Of a stretch of 17,835 nucleotides of DNA, positions 9,062 to 17,835 are shown piece after piece (position 1 is the first letter of the stretch; each line of letters starts with the position of its first letter). Both the position numbers and the translations under genes were made by a program. Below the pieces are notes generated by a model. That model did no database searches and had not been told where the DNA came from. It saw only the letters and a program-made list of their open reading frames with translations. The DNA comes from an uncultured Hyphomicrobiales bacterium (lineage in GTDB: Bacteria > Pseudomonadota > Alphaproteobacteria > Rhizobiales > Aestuariivirgaceae). The DNA is taken from the NCBI GenBank assembly GCA_903930095.1, contig CAIYXE010000423.1:1-17835 (forward strand), given 5' to 3'.

Positions 9062-10189
9062 TCAGCTGGCCGTCGCCTGGGCATAGGCCCAGTCGAGCCA
9101 TGGCATCAGCGCCTCGAGGTCCGAGGTCTCGACTGTCGCGCCGCACCAGATGCGGAGGCCCGGCGGCGCATCACGATAGGAGCCGATGTCGAAAGCGGCC
9201 TTCTCCGCTTCCAGCAGCTTCACCATCTTTTTCGGAACGCTCTCATCGGCCTTCAGCGTGAGGCAGACCGAGGTGTTGGATCGTGTCGTTGCAAGCTTTG
9301 CAAGATTTGCTGCGAAATCGCGTGAGTCGATCCAGCGCTGCACCACGGCGGCATTGGCGTCTGCCCGCGCCATCAGACCCCTGAGGCCGCCCACCGACTG
9401 GGCCCATTCAAGCGCAACGATGTAATCCTCCACGCAGAGCATCGAGGGGGTATTGATCGTCTCGCCTTCGAAGATGCCGGCGATGAGCTTGCCGCCGCTC
9501 GTGAGGCGGAAAATCTTCGGCAGGGGCCAGGGCGGGGAGTAGCTTTCGAGCCGCTCGATGGCGCGGGGCCCGAGGATGAGGACACCATGCGCACCCTCTC
9601 CCCCCAGCACCTTCTGCCAGGAAAAGGTGACGGCATCGAGCCTGGAGAAATCCATGGCCTGCGCAAAGGCTGCGGAGGTCGCATCGCAGATGGTGAGGCC
9701 CTTGCGATCGGCTGGAATCCAGCTGGCATCGGCCACCCGCACGCCGGATGTCGTGCCGTTCCAGGTGAAGACAACGTCATGGTCGAAGTCGACCGCGGAG
9801 AGATCGGGAAGCTCGCCATAGGCCGCGGTAAGTTTCCGCGCGTCCTTGAGCTTCAACTGCTTCATCACGTCGGAGACCCACCCCTCCCCGAAGCTTTCCC
9901 AGGCCAGCATGTCAACGGGCCGCTGCCCCAGCAGCGACCACATGGCCATTTCGACCGCACCCGTGTCCGAAGCCGGAACGATGCCGATCAGATGTGTCGC
10001 AGGAACCTCGAGCACCTCGCGGGTGAGTTCAATGGCGCGCTTCAGGCGCGACTTTCCAAGGCTCGAACGGTGCGAACGGCCCAGAGATTCGGTCTTGAGG
10101 AGAGTGGTGGACCAGCCCGGGATCTTGGCGCAGGGGCCGGAAGAAAAATGCGCGCATGCCGGGCGCACCGCCGGTTTCGTGATCGTCAT
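9062..10189 (-). CDS. serC: Phosphoserine aminotransferase
   Basis: A 375-residue protein starting at MTITKPAVRP. GGAG lies 6 bases before this ATG (10189), whereas the ATG 12 bases upstream (10201) has its AAGG abutting the codon. The enzyme converts 3-phosphohydroxypyruvate plus glutamate to phosphoserine, using pyridoxal phosphate. The Schiff-base lysine is Lys193 in FSWQKVLGGEGAHG. FSSGPCAKIPGW near the N-terminus, GRSHRSSLGK, and the C-terminal LRIWCGATVE are typical of the divergent SerC branch found in alphaproteobacteria and Methanosarcina (TIGR01365-like). It is the first gene of serC-serA, and the leader contains palindromes and a putative promoter. Confidence 0.95.
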   Translation of the reverse strand: MTITKPAVRPACAHFSSGPCAKIPGWSTTLLKTESLGRSHRSSLGKSRLKRAIELTREVLEVPATHLIGIVPASDTGAVEMAMWSLLGQRPVDMLAWESFGEGWVSDVMKQLKLKDARKLTAAYGELPDLSAVDFDHDVVFTWNGTTSGVRVADASWIPADRKGLTICDATSAAFAQAMDFSRLDAVTFSWQKVLGGEGAHGVLILGPRAIERLESYSPPWPLPKIFRLTSGGKLIAGIFEGETINTPSMLCVEDYIVALEWAQSVGGLRGLMARADANAAVVQRWIDSRDFAANLAKLATTRSNTSVCLTLKADESVPKKMVKLLEAEKAAFDIGSYRDAPPGLRIWCGATVETSDLEALMPWLDWAYAQATAS

Positions 10190-10217
10190 CTTGTGCTCCA
10201 TCCTTGCAGATGGACCG

Positions 10218-10235
10218 GCCCTCGGTGGGGAGGGC
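10218..10235 (-). promoter_or_regulatory. Small hairpin in the serC leader
   Basis: GCCCTC (10218-10223) pairs with GAGGGC (10230-10235) around a 6-base loop, about 28 bases upstream of the preferred serC ATG. An adjoining GGGCTAGCCC palindrome (10232-10241) offers a competing fold. A conserved alphaproteobacterial RNA element upstream of serC (the 'serC leader' motif) has been described; position and organism fit, but I cannot match its consensus from memory. Confidence 0.35.
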
Positions 10236-10247
10236 TAGCCCGGGAGT

Positions 10248-10276
10248 TGTATTGCGCATTTCGAAATGCTGCGCAA
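10248..10276 (-). promoter_or_regulatory. Putative serC promoter with a palindrome in its spacer
   Basis: On the minus strand TTGCGC (10276-10271) and AATACA (10253-10248) are 17 bases apart and could be -35 and -10 elements. The spacer holds the perfect 14-base palindrome GCATTTCGAAATGC (10256-10269), the expected place for a dimeric regulator. If transcription starts further upstream, the same bases would form an RNA hairpin with a UCGA loop. Confidence 0.4.
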
Positions 10277-10288
10277 GACCACACACGC

Positions 10289-10318
10289 AAAACGGCCCCG
10301 GAGTCTCCTCCGGGGCCG
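10289..10318 (-). terminator. Rho-independent terminator of the outer-membrane protein gene
   Basis: CGGCCCCGGAG (10293-10303) and CTCCGGGGCCG (10308-10318) form a perfect 11-bp GC-rich stem with a 4-base loop. On the minus strand the stem is followed directly by TTTT (10292-10289). It lies 23 bases after the stop of the beta-barrel gene and upstream of serC, so the two genes are separate transcription units. Confidence 0.82.
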
Positions 10319-10341
10319 CCAGGAAATCCATAGGGCCGGCT

Positions 10342-10869
10342 TCAGAAACCGTAGCGGAGGCCCACCAGCGCCTGATGGTCATAGACCTCTTCTGACAGGA
10401 TCTGGCGATAGCGGTAGCCAATATCGGCGCTCAGATCCTCGGTGAGATTCACCTCCAAGCCAGCCATGAGCGCGAAGGCCACGCCATCTTCATCATTGCC
10501 GGTCGAGTCGACCCAGCCATAACCAACGCCGGCGCCGATATAGGGGGTCACGATCGTCTCGAGGGGAATGTCGAAGTAGACGTTGCCCAGAACCGTGGTC
10601 AACGAGGAGTCATCGTCACCGAGGCCTGCCCAGTCGACGCGCAAGTCGGTGCGGAGATTGTCGTTGAACTGATAGCCGAGACCACCGCCCAGCACGAGTA
10701 CGCTGCTGTCGTCCTCGTCGGTACTCAGCCAGGACCAGCCTGCGTCTCCGCGAAGATACATGCCGGACGCCGTGACCACCGCTTCCGGAGTGTAGTCGGC
10801 CGCGATGGCCGGAGCGGCAACGCCCGCCAGCAAGCCGACGCTCAGCAGCACCCTGGTGAAGTTCTTCAT
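10342..10869 (-). CDS. Small outer-membrane beta-barrel protein
   Basis: A 175-residue protein with a signal peptide cleaved near AIA-A (residue 23) and GGAG 9 bases before the ATG. The mature chain alternates hydrophobic and polar residues in about eight strand-like segments (MYLRGDAGWSWL, VLVLGGGLGYQFND, LRTDLRVDWAGL, TTVLGNVYFDI, VTPYIGAGVGYGWV, VAFALMAGLEVNL, LSADIGYRYRQI, HQALVGLRYGF). It ends in phenylalanine, the outer-membrane assembly signal. Acidic turns (TDEDDSS, GDDDSS, GNDEDG) may bind cations at the surface. It fits the OmpA/Omp25-like 'outer membrane beta-barrel' superfamily (PF13505 type). The specific role is unknown. It ends at a strong terminator before serC. Confidence 0.85.
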   Translation of the reverse strand: MKNFTRVLLSVGLLAGVAAPAIAADYTPEAVVTASGMYLRGDAGWSWLSTDEDDSSVLVLGGGLGYQFNDNLRTDLRVDWAGLGDDDSSLTTVLGNVYFDIPLETIVTPYIGAGVGYGWVDSTGNDEDGVAFALMAGLEVNLTEDLSADIGYRYRQILSEEVYDHQALVGLRYGF

Positions 10870-10976
10870 GTTCCCTTACTCCTTTGCAAACGCGTAAAAT
10901 CGAATGAGAGAAGAATTAGAAACGCTCCGTGTTTGAAGGCGGGCGCGAATGCGGCGGAAAGAAGTCCCGTGGCATC

Positions 10977-10994
10977 TGTTGCAGCAAAGCAACA
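10977..10994. promoter_or_regulatory. Inverted repeat between two divergent genes
   Basis: TGTTGC (10977-10982) and GCAACA (10989-10994) are inverted around a 6-base spacer. They lie near the middle of the 227-bp gap between the beta-barrel gene and the secreted-protein gene, so the site could be an operator for either. It is a short match with no recognised regulator. Apart from the two ribosome-binding sites nothing else clear is seen in this gap. Confidence 0.25.
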
Positions 10995-11096
10995 TGATTC
11001 TGTGCCAATCCGGAATGATGCGTAGAGGCTTCCTCGACCATACGGCCGTGCGCATGCTAGTCATGGTAAAGTTATGTTTAATGGGAGGCCATCAGC

Positions 11097-11612
11097 ATGA
11101 AAGCCACGATATTCGCAGCATTGCTGTCGGGTGCCAGCGTCACCGCAGTGGCTGCCGCGGAGTGTCCCATCACGGAGATCGAGGCAGCACTGGCAGAACC
11201 GCTCCCAGGCATGCAGATGATCAGCCGCCCCGTCACCGATATTCAGTCGACGGAGGGTGGTGGCTGGGGGATATACCGTACCAAGCTAGGCACATTGCAT
11301 TCGATCGTCCGGGTTGACGGCGGCGAGTCGGGAATGAGCGAACGCCGCATCAGCATTGTAAGCGATGAAGCTTATGGAATTGCCGTGACGCGTGTCGACT
11401 ATCTGCGCCATGCCTTCATTGATGGAGCAGGCCCCAACGGCACCGCAAAGCGCACGACAGAATATTTCTACTTCTGTGGTGGCAGGCTTCTGGTTCCCCC
11501 AGCCGACTATGCGACGCTGGACACAGCCGCATATGCCAAGGCAGGCGACGAGGCGCGAAAGGCGATGATGGAAGACAAGGACCTAGCGGACCTCACCAAG
11601 GACATGCCCTGA
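11097..11612 (+). CDS. Secreted protein of unknown function with two cysteines
   Basis: A 171-residue protein. GGAGG lies 8 bases before the ATG, one of the best ribosome-binding sites in the window. The signal peptide (MKATIFAALLSGASVTAVAAA) ends near residue 20-21. The mature chain has exactly two cysteines, C23 near the new N-terminus and C127 in the strand FYFCGGRLL, which could form a disulfide in the periplasm. The middle (residues 55-130) reads as beta strands and the last 35 residues are charged and helical. No family is recognised and no enzyme motif is seen. It is convergent with glmM, with a long palindrome immediately after its stop. Confidence 0.75.
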   Translation: MKATIFAALLSGASVTAVAAAECPITEIEAALAEPLPGMQMISRPVTDIQSTEGGGWGIYRTKLGTLHSIVRVDGGESGMSERRISIVSDEAYGIAVTRVDYLRHAFIDGAGPNGTAKRTTEYFYFCGGRLLVPPADYATLDTAAYAKAGDEARKAMMEDKDLADLTKDMP

Positions 11613-11614
11613 TA

Positions 11615-11663
11615 GGGCATGATCCGCAAGAGTGGACACCACTCTTGCGGCAAGATCATGCTC
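11615..11663. repeat. Hyphomicrobiales-type intergenic palindrome, also the shared 3' end of the secreted-protein gene and glmM
   Basis: CCGCAAGAGTGG (11624-11635) and CCACTCTTGCGG (11639-11650) form a perfect 12-bp stem with an ACA loop. Outside it GCATGAT (11617-11623) pairs with ATCATGC (11655-11661) past a 4-base CAAG bulge. The outer GCATGATC...GATCATGC frame with an asymmetric inner stem resembles a dispersed intergenic palindrome I recall from many Hyphomicrobiales genomes. Here it fills the convergent junction and is also likely to terminate or protect both transcripts. There is no T-tract. Confidence 0.6.
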
Positions 11664-11684
11664 CAGTACGCTGCTTCTGGTCCG

Positions 11685-13031
11685 TTACGCGGCCGCCTTC
11701 GCGATTGCGCCGCAGAGTTCGTCGACGATCCTGGTCACAAGACCCTCATCGTCCCCTTCCGCCATCACGCGGATGACCGGTTCCGTGCCGGACGGCCGGA
11801 TGACGAGGCGGCCACTATTGCCAAGCATTGCCTCCGCATCCGCGATCGATTGCTTCACATGGGCATCCTGCAGCGGCGCTCCCGCCTTGAACTTCACGTT
11901 CTTCAGCACCTGCGGCAGTGGCGTGAAGAGGCTGCACACCTCGCTCACAGGCTTGCCCCGGCGCTTCACCTCAGCCAGGACTTGCAGGGAGGCGAGCAGC
12001 CCGTCGCCGGTCGTCGAAAAATCGGACAAGACGATGTGGCCCGACTGTTCGCCACCCACATTGTAACCATGGGTGCGCATATGTTCCACGACGTAGCGGT
12101 CACCCACCTTGGTGCGTACCAGGGCAAGTTTCTGGCCGGCGAGATATCGCTCAAGGCCGAGGTTCGACATGATCGTGGCAACAAGGCCACCCCCCCGCAA
12201 TTCACCACGTCCCGCCCATGACGTCGCGATCAGCGCCATCAACTGGTCACCGTCGACCACGGAGCCCTTGTCATCCGCGATGATGACCCGGTCGGCGTCA
12301 CCGTCGAGTGCGATGCCGATGTCAGCGCGAAGCTCCCGGACCCTGGCGCACATGGCTTCTGGGTGGGTCGAACCGCAGCCGTCGTTGATGTTGATGCCAT
12401 TCGGCTCGTTGCCGATCTGGATCACCTCGGCGCCCAGTTCCCAAAGAGCGGTCGGCGCAACCTTGTAGGCCGCGCCGTTGGCCGTATCGACGACGACGCG
12501 CAGGCCATCAAGCGTCATGTCCTTCGGAAATGTTCGCTTGGCGAATTCGATATAGCGCGCCTGCGCATCCTCGATGCGCTTGGCACGGCCGATTTCCGGG
12601 GAAGCCGCGAGGCTCAGCATGCCGGGATCGTCCAGCATCGCCTCAATGTCGAGTTCCTGCTCATCCGAAAGCTTGAAGCCGTCGGGTCCGAATATCTTGA
12701 TCCCATTGTCCGCATACGGATTATGTGAAGCCGAAATCATGATTCCGAGGTCAGCCCGCATGGAGCGCGTGAGCATGGAGACGGCAGGTGTCGGAACGGG
12801 ACCGAAGAGGAAAACATCCATTCCGGCGGCGAGAAGGCCTGAGGTCAGTGCATTCTCGATCATGTAACCGCTGAGCCTGGTATCCTTTCCGATCACCACC
12901 CGGTGACGGTGGTTGCCGCGCCGGTAAAGATTTCCCGCAGCCATCCCGATCCTGAGCACCATCTCTGCCGTCATGGCGCCCGAATTGGCGCGCCCGCGCA
13001 CGCCGTCGGTTCCGAAGTATTTCCGAGCCAT
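11685..13031 (-). CDS. glmM: Phosphoglucosamine mutase
   Basis: A 448-residue protein, normal GlmM length, with GGGGAG 6 bases before the ATG. It isomerises glucosamine-6-phosphate to glucosamine-1-phosphate on the route to UDP-GlcNAc for peptidoglycan and lipid A. All four mutase motifs are present: [10 protein letters not shown] at the N-terminus, the phosphoserine loop ISASHNP (Ser102), the metal site DGDADR (243-248), the sugar-binding GGEQSGH (326-332), and the phosphate-binding RPSGTEP (412-418). It is the last gene of the ftsH-folP-glmM series, 15 bp after folP, an arrangement common in proteobacteria. Confidence 0.97.
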   Translation of the reverse strand: MARKYFGTDGVRGRANSGAMTAEMVLRIGMAAGNLYRRGNHRHRVVIGKDTRLSGYMIENALTSGLLAAGMDVFLFGPVPTPAVSMLTRSMRADLGIMISASHNPYADNGIKIFGPDGFKLSDEQELDIEAMLDDPGMLSLAASPEIGRAKRIEDAQARYIEFAKRTFPKDMTLDGLRVVVDTANGAAYKVAPTALWELGAEVIQIGNEPNGININDGCGSTHPEAMCARVRELRADIGIALDGDADRVIIADDKGSVVDGDQLMALIATSWAGRGELRGGGLVATIMSNLGLERYLAGQKLALVRTKVGDRYVVEHMRTHGYNVGGEQSGHIVLSDFSTTGDGLLASLQVLAEVKRRGKPVSEVCSLFTPLPQVLKNVKFKAGAPLQDAHVKQSIADAEAMLGNSGRLVIRPSGTEPVIRVMAEGDDEGLVTRIVDELCGAIAKAAA

Positions 13032-13046
13032 TCAGAACTCCCCTGC

Positions 13047-14068
13047 TCAGATCCCGCTTGATTCGGGGTCTGCCGCTGCACCCGCGACGGCCAGAGCCGC
13101 GACGGTTGCCTTCACATCATGCACACGAAGAATATGTGCTCCGTTAAGCCACGACCAAAGCGCGCCGCCGGTTGAACCGTGGACCCGATGGCCCGCCACC
13201 GTCTCGCCGGTAAGCGCTCCGATAAAGCCCTTGCGCGAAAGACCCATCAAAAGCGGAACGCCCAGCCCGTGAAACAGCGTGAACTGGCGGAGAACATCCA
13301 GATTGTGCCGGAAGCTTTTGCCGAAGCCGATGCCGGGATCCGCAATGATGCGCGCGCGCGCGATCCCCGCCGCGACGCAGGCTTCGATCCGCGCCTCGAG
13401 CCAGTCATGAACGTCGAGAGCCACGTCATCATAGTGCGGGCTCAGTTGCATCGTCTTGGGGTCGCCCTGCGCATGCATCAGCACCACAGGACAGGACGCA
13501 GAGGCCATCGCCTCCATCGCCATCGGGTCGTAGGTCAGGGCCGAGACGTCATTCACCATGCTGGCCCCCGCCTTCAGGGCGGCGCGCATCACATTGGCCT
13601 TGCGGGTGTCGACGGAGACGGCATGACCACGTGCGGCAAGCCCCTCAATCACCGGGATGATACGGCGGAGTTCTTCGTCCTCCGGCACGCCATCCGAGCC
13701 GGGCCTCGTCGACTCGCCGCCGATGTCCAGCATGTCGGCGCCATCAGCGGCAAGTTGCACACCATGCGCGATGGCACGCTGCGTGTCCGCTGCAACGCCG
13801 CCATCTGAGAAGCTGTCCGGCGTGACGTTCACGATGCCCATCACCAGCGGGCGCTCACCTGGGAGGAAGGATGGAAGCACAGTCTGCCGCAGCAAGGCAC
13901 CGGATATGAAGCGGCGGGAGACGGATGCGCCATTCCGTTCGATCTCCTCGACCAGAGTGTAGGCGATCGTGGCAAGGCCGCCGAGCGATGCTCCGCGGCC
14001 TTCCTTGAGGATGATCCTTGCGTCGGGTCCGTAGACCAGACCCGCCGGCCTGAAATAGATCTTCTGCA

Positions 14069-14069
<1 letters not shown>
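13047..14069 (-). CDS. folP: Dihydropteroate synthase with N-terminal extension
   Basis: A 340-residue protein. It condenses p-aminobenzoate with hydroxymethyl-dihydropterin pyrophosphate in folate synthesis and is the target of sulfonamides. Family motifs are NVTPDSFSDGG (81-91), GGESTRPG (117-124), VND (172-174), DPGIGFGK (244-251), SRKGFIG (278-284) and RVHDV (315-319). Usual enzymes are about 270-285 residues and begin just before MGIVNVTPDSF; this one carries about 74 extra residues first, ending in a basic, hydrophobic stretch. The ATG overlaps the ftsH stop by one base (TGATG) and no strong ribosome-binding site precedes it, so translation is probably coupled to ftsH. A shorter internal start cannot be excluded. 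Confidence 0.95.
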
Positions 14070-15991
<1,922 letters not shown>

Positions 15992-16059
15992 GTGATCCCT
16001 CGATGTGCGCCGTTCGGCGGGAAACTCCGCTCCGGCAGTTCTGGTCCTACATTGCCCAT

Positions 16060-16090
16060 TAACATAGGTTCATGCCAAGCCTTTTCCAAG
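16060..16090 (-). promoter_or_regulatory. ftsH promoter, housekeeping and heat-shock-like elements superimposed
   Basis: On the minus strand TTGGAA (16089-16084) and TATGTT (16066-16061) are 17 bases apart, a good sigma-70 arrangement. The same bases read CTTGGAAAA...CCTATGTTA (16090-16082 and 16068-16060), close to the sigma-32 pattern CTTGAAA / CCCCATNT. Transcription would begin near 16054, giving a leader of about 63 bases. The gap between tilS and ftsH is only 124 bp and this is its best promoter-like site. Confidence 0.55.
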
Positions 16091-16115
16091 GATTGGATCA
16101 GCGTAAATGTGAGGC

Positions 16116-17312
16116 TCATGCGGGGGTGATCCGCATGAAATCGATCCTCGGGGCCTCCGTGGCGCCCGCGGGTTGCAGGACATGTGGATATGTCCTCCGG
16201 ACGACGGAGGGAACATCCTCCCCAAGCGGCACGGGTGCATGGCCGGCCGCCATCACGGAGGCTCCGGGAGCCGCCGTAACCAGAAACCGCCCGTCCCAGA
16301 TGGCAGATCCACCCTCTGGGATGATGAGCGGTTCGGGCGAGACGCGGGCAACCTCACGGGCGGCCCAGAAACCGATCTTTCGGCGTCCCATCAACGTGCC
16401 ACCGAGCGTGCAGCGCACCGGCCCGGTATCCACCCAGCGGGCGAGGCGGCGCAGTTCCTCTGGCTCCGGCTGGGAATGCCCCCCGCCGTAATGGCGGACG
16501 ATACGCGCCAGGATATGCTGCTGAAGTGGTTCAGGCAGGTGCAGGAATGGCTCCTTGGGGACATGGCAGATGCCTCCATCCTCCTCCTTCACCCAGCGGG
16601 CCAGCCATTTCGCCGAAAGACGCTCGAGGAGCAGGCCCGTCCTGGCGCACGCCTCTGCAAGGGCTGAAAGCCGCTCGGGCGTCACGCCCGCGCCTTGCAG
16701 CCCTGACAGCGCCTCACGCACCCTGACCCGTTCGAACCGCAGGTCGGCGTTGCTGGCATCCTCGATCCAGCCTTGGCCCACAGCGGTGAGGTAGTCCCTG
16801 AGCGCCTGCCTCCTGGCGCGCAGGAGCGGGCGGTACAGGGGAACACCTTCCCAGTTCCCTTGCGCAGCGATGCCGGCAAGGCTGCCGGGGCTCAGGCTGC
16901 GCTCAAGCCGCATGAGCACGGTCTCAGCCTGGTCGTCCAGCGTGTGCCCGGTGAGCAGGAGGCCAGCCTCGTTCTGCCGGCACCAGCGGGCCATCAGTCC
17001 ATAGCGCGCCGCGCGCGCTCTGGCCTGAAGCCCGGTCTCGGGCTTTGGCCCGTCCCAGGCCAGCACGTGATGCGCAAGCCCGAGATCAGACGCCCAGGCG
17101 CCAACGCGCCGGGCCTCCCCGGCAGCTTCGGGCCGCAGACCGTGGTCGACGGTGAGGATAGACAGCGTCAACTGGGGATGATGGCTCTCGGTCCAGTCCT
17201 TGGCGAGCCGCATCAAGGCGGTCGAATCGGATCCGCCGGAGACCGCAAGCGCCACATGACGCTCGCGGCGGAGAGGAAAGAAGTCTGCTAGATCAGGATG
17301 CGCAGCCGGCAC
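16116..17312 (-). CDS. tilS: tRNA(Ile)-lysidine synthase
   Basis: A 398-residue protein if started at the GTG at 17312. TilS attaches lysine to C34 of the CAU-anticodon isoleucine tRNA with ATP, so that it reads AUA. Motifs are the PP-loop SGGSDS (25-30), VDHGLRPEA (from 55), the ARAARYGLM segment and TGHTLDDQAETVLMRL (from 121). The C-terminal half matches the substrate-binding and C-terminal domains only loosely. The start is uncertain: an ATG at 17402 would overlap cpoB by 110 bases, a TTG at 17348 by 56, and the chosen GTG by 20; none has a strong ribosome-binding site, so coupling to cpoB is likely. The N-terminus needs proof. Confidence 0.88.
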   Translation of the reverse strand: MPAAHPDLADFFPLRRERHVALAVSGGSDSTALMRLAKDWTESHHPQLTLSILTVDHGLRPEAAGEARRVGAWASDLGLAHHVLAWDGPKPETGLQARARAARYGLMARWCRQNEAGLLLTGHTLDDQAETVLMRLERSLSPGSLAGIAAQGNWEGVPLYRPLLRARRQALRDYLTAVGQGWIEDASNADLRFERVRVREALSGLQGAGVTPERLSALAEACARTGLLLERLSAKWLARWVKEEDGGICHVPKEPFLHLPEPLQQHILARIVRHYGGGHSQPEPEELRRLARWVDTGPVRCTLGGTLMGRRKIGFWAAREVARVSPEPLIIPEGGSAIWDGRFLVTAAPGASVMAAGHAPVPLGEDVPSVVRRTYPHVLQPAGATEAPRIDFMRITPA

Positions 17313-17835
17313 GCTTTGCTTCGGCCTGGGCGCGCTTGCGGGCTTCAACCGCCTTGGGATATTCGGCGCTGACCGCGGAATAGGCCGCACAGGCCTGTTC
17401 ACCCTGCCCCAGCCGGTTGAGCGAGATGCCGAGCTTCAGCAGGCTGTCAGGTGCTCGGCGGCTCTTGGGATACTTCGTGTAGCCCTGCAGGAAGCTGGCG
17501 GCGGCGCGCTTGAAGTCGCCCTGAGCGTAGAAGGTCTCGCCCAGCCAGTACTGGGCGCTGCCGGCAAGGCTGTGGTCGGGGTATTTCTGCAGGAAGTTCG
17601 AAAAGCCGGCCTCCGCCTCGCCGAACTGGCGGCGGAGCAGGCTTTCATTGGAGCTTTCATAAAGCGACTCGGGCGACTCGCCCAGCGCTTCGGGAGCAAG
17701 CGCCACATTCTCGATCGTGCTGGCGCCCTGCTGAAGGAAAACATCGTCACCGGGCTCCTGCTGGGAGGGCGGCACCAGAACCTTGCCCTGGAAACCGCCA
17801 TCGCCCGGCTGGGCCGCGGCATTGTCCATTGCGCC
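17293..17835 (-). CDS. cpoB: Cell-division coordinator CpoB / YbgF, C-terminal part (partial at window edge)
   Basis: The last 180 codons; the frame remains open to the window edge, so the ATG at 17829 is internal. The first 60 visible residues are a Gln/Gly/Pro-rich linker. Tetratricopeptide-like repeats follow: LYESSNESLLRRQFGEAEAG, SAQYWLGETFYAQGDFKRAA and DSLLKLGISLNRLGQGEQAC, with the YPDHSLAGSAQYWLGE signature typical of YbgF. CpoB is a periplasmic protein that binds TolA and tunes peptidoglycan synthesis by PBP1B in concert with outer-membrane constriction. In most proteobacteria it follows pal in the tol-pal cluster, which is predicted to lie just beyond the right edge. The N-terminal signal peptide and coiled coil are outside the window. 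Confidence 0.9.
   Translation of the reverse strand, partial: GAMDNAAAQPGDGGFQGKVLVPPSQQEPGDDVFLQQGASTIENVALAPEALGESPESLYESSNESLLRRQFGEAEAGFSNFLQKYPDHSLAGSAQYWLGETFYAQGDFKRAAASFLQGYTKYPKSRRAPDSLLKLGISLNRLGQGEQACAAYSAVSAEYPKAVEARKRAQAEAKRAGCAS

Noticed and set aside
9018..9146. 43-residue N-terminal extension of SerA
   Set aside because: It overlaps the serC 3' end. The ATG at 9017 has GGAG 8 bases upstream and matches the family N-terminus.
13350..13362. CG-alternating run (gcgcgcgcgcg) inside folP
   Set aside because: It encodes ordinary folP residues (Ala-Arg-Ala-Arg). It is too short to be called a functional repeat or Z-DNA site.

Overview
The window is GC-rich chromosomal DNA of an alphaproteobacterium, most likely of the order Hyphomicrobiales (Rhizobiales). 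Four things support this: the RpoH C-terminus; the gene order cpoB-tilS-ftsH-folP-glmM at the right end; the alphaproteobacterial form of SerC beside SerA; and an intergenic palindrome of the GCATGATC...GATCATGC type that is common in these genomes. Genus cannot be read from the sequence. No rRNA, tRNA, insertion sequence, phage gene or CRISPR array is visible. Almost all of the window is ordinary core genome, and no undescribed multi-gene system stands out.

Left third (1-4430): the 3' end of rpoH (heat-shock sigma factor) converges on a secreted CAP-domain protein. Divergent from the latter runs a plus-strand series: a membrane-anchored degenerate GGDEF + intact EAL protein (c-di-GMP breakdown predicted), a six-helix membrane protein of unknown role, and ppk2 (polyphosphate kinase 2). 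A near-perfect FNR/FixK-type box lies just upstream of ppk2.

Middle (4431-11612): purA (minus) is divergent from a large exported protein of unknown function. That gene converges on the serC-serA pair, the first two steps of serine synthesis. Upstream of serC on the same strand is a small outer-membrane beta-barrel gene that ends in a classical terminator. A secreted two-cysteine protein of unknown function follows on the plus strand.

Right third (11685-17835): a minus-strand run reading cpoB (partial), tilS, ftsH, folP, glmM. Genes are closely packed or overlap (cpoB/tilS about 20 bp, ftsH/folP 1 bp, folP/glmM 15 bp gap), except for a 124-bp gap before ftsH. That gap carries a good promoter with both housekeeping and heat-shock (sigma-32-like) character. 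FtsH is a known protease of sigma-32 in other bacteria, so the promoter links functionally to the rpoH fragment at the left edge.

The less expected observations are regulatory. All four convergent gene junctions hold a strong hairpin without a T-tract. purA probably begins its mRNA with a roughly 17-bp hairpin. A palindrome sits in the putative serC promoter spacer. ppk2 has a likely oxygen-responsive box.
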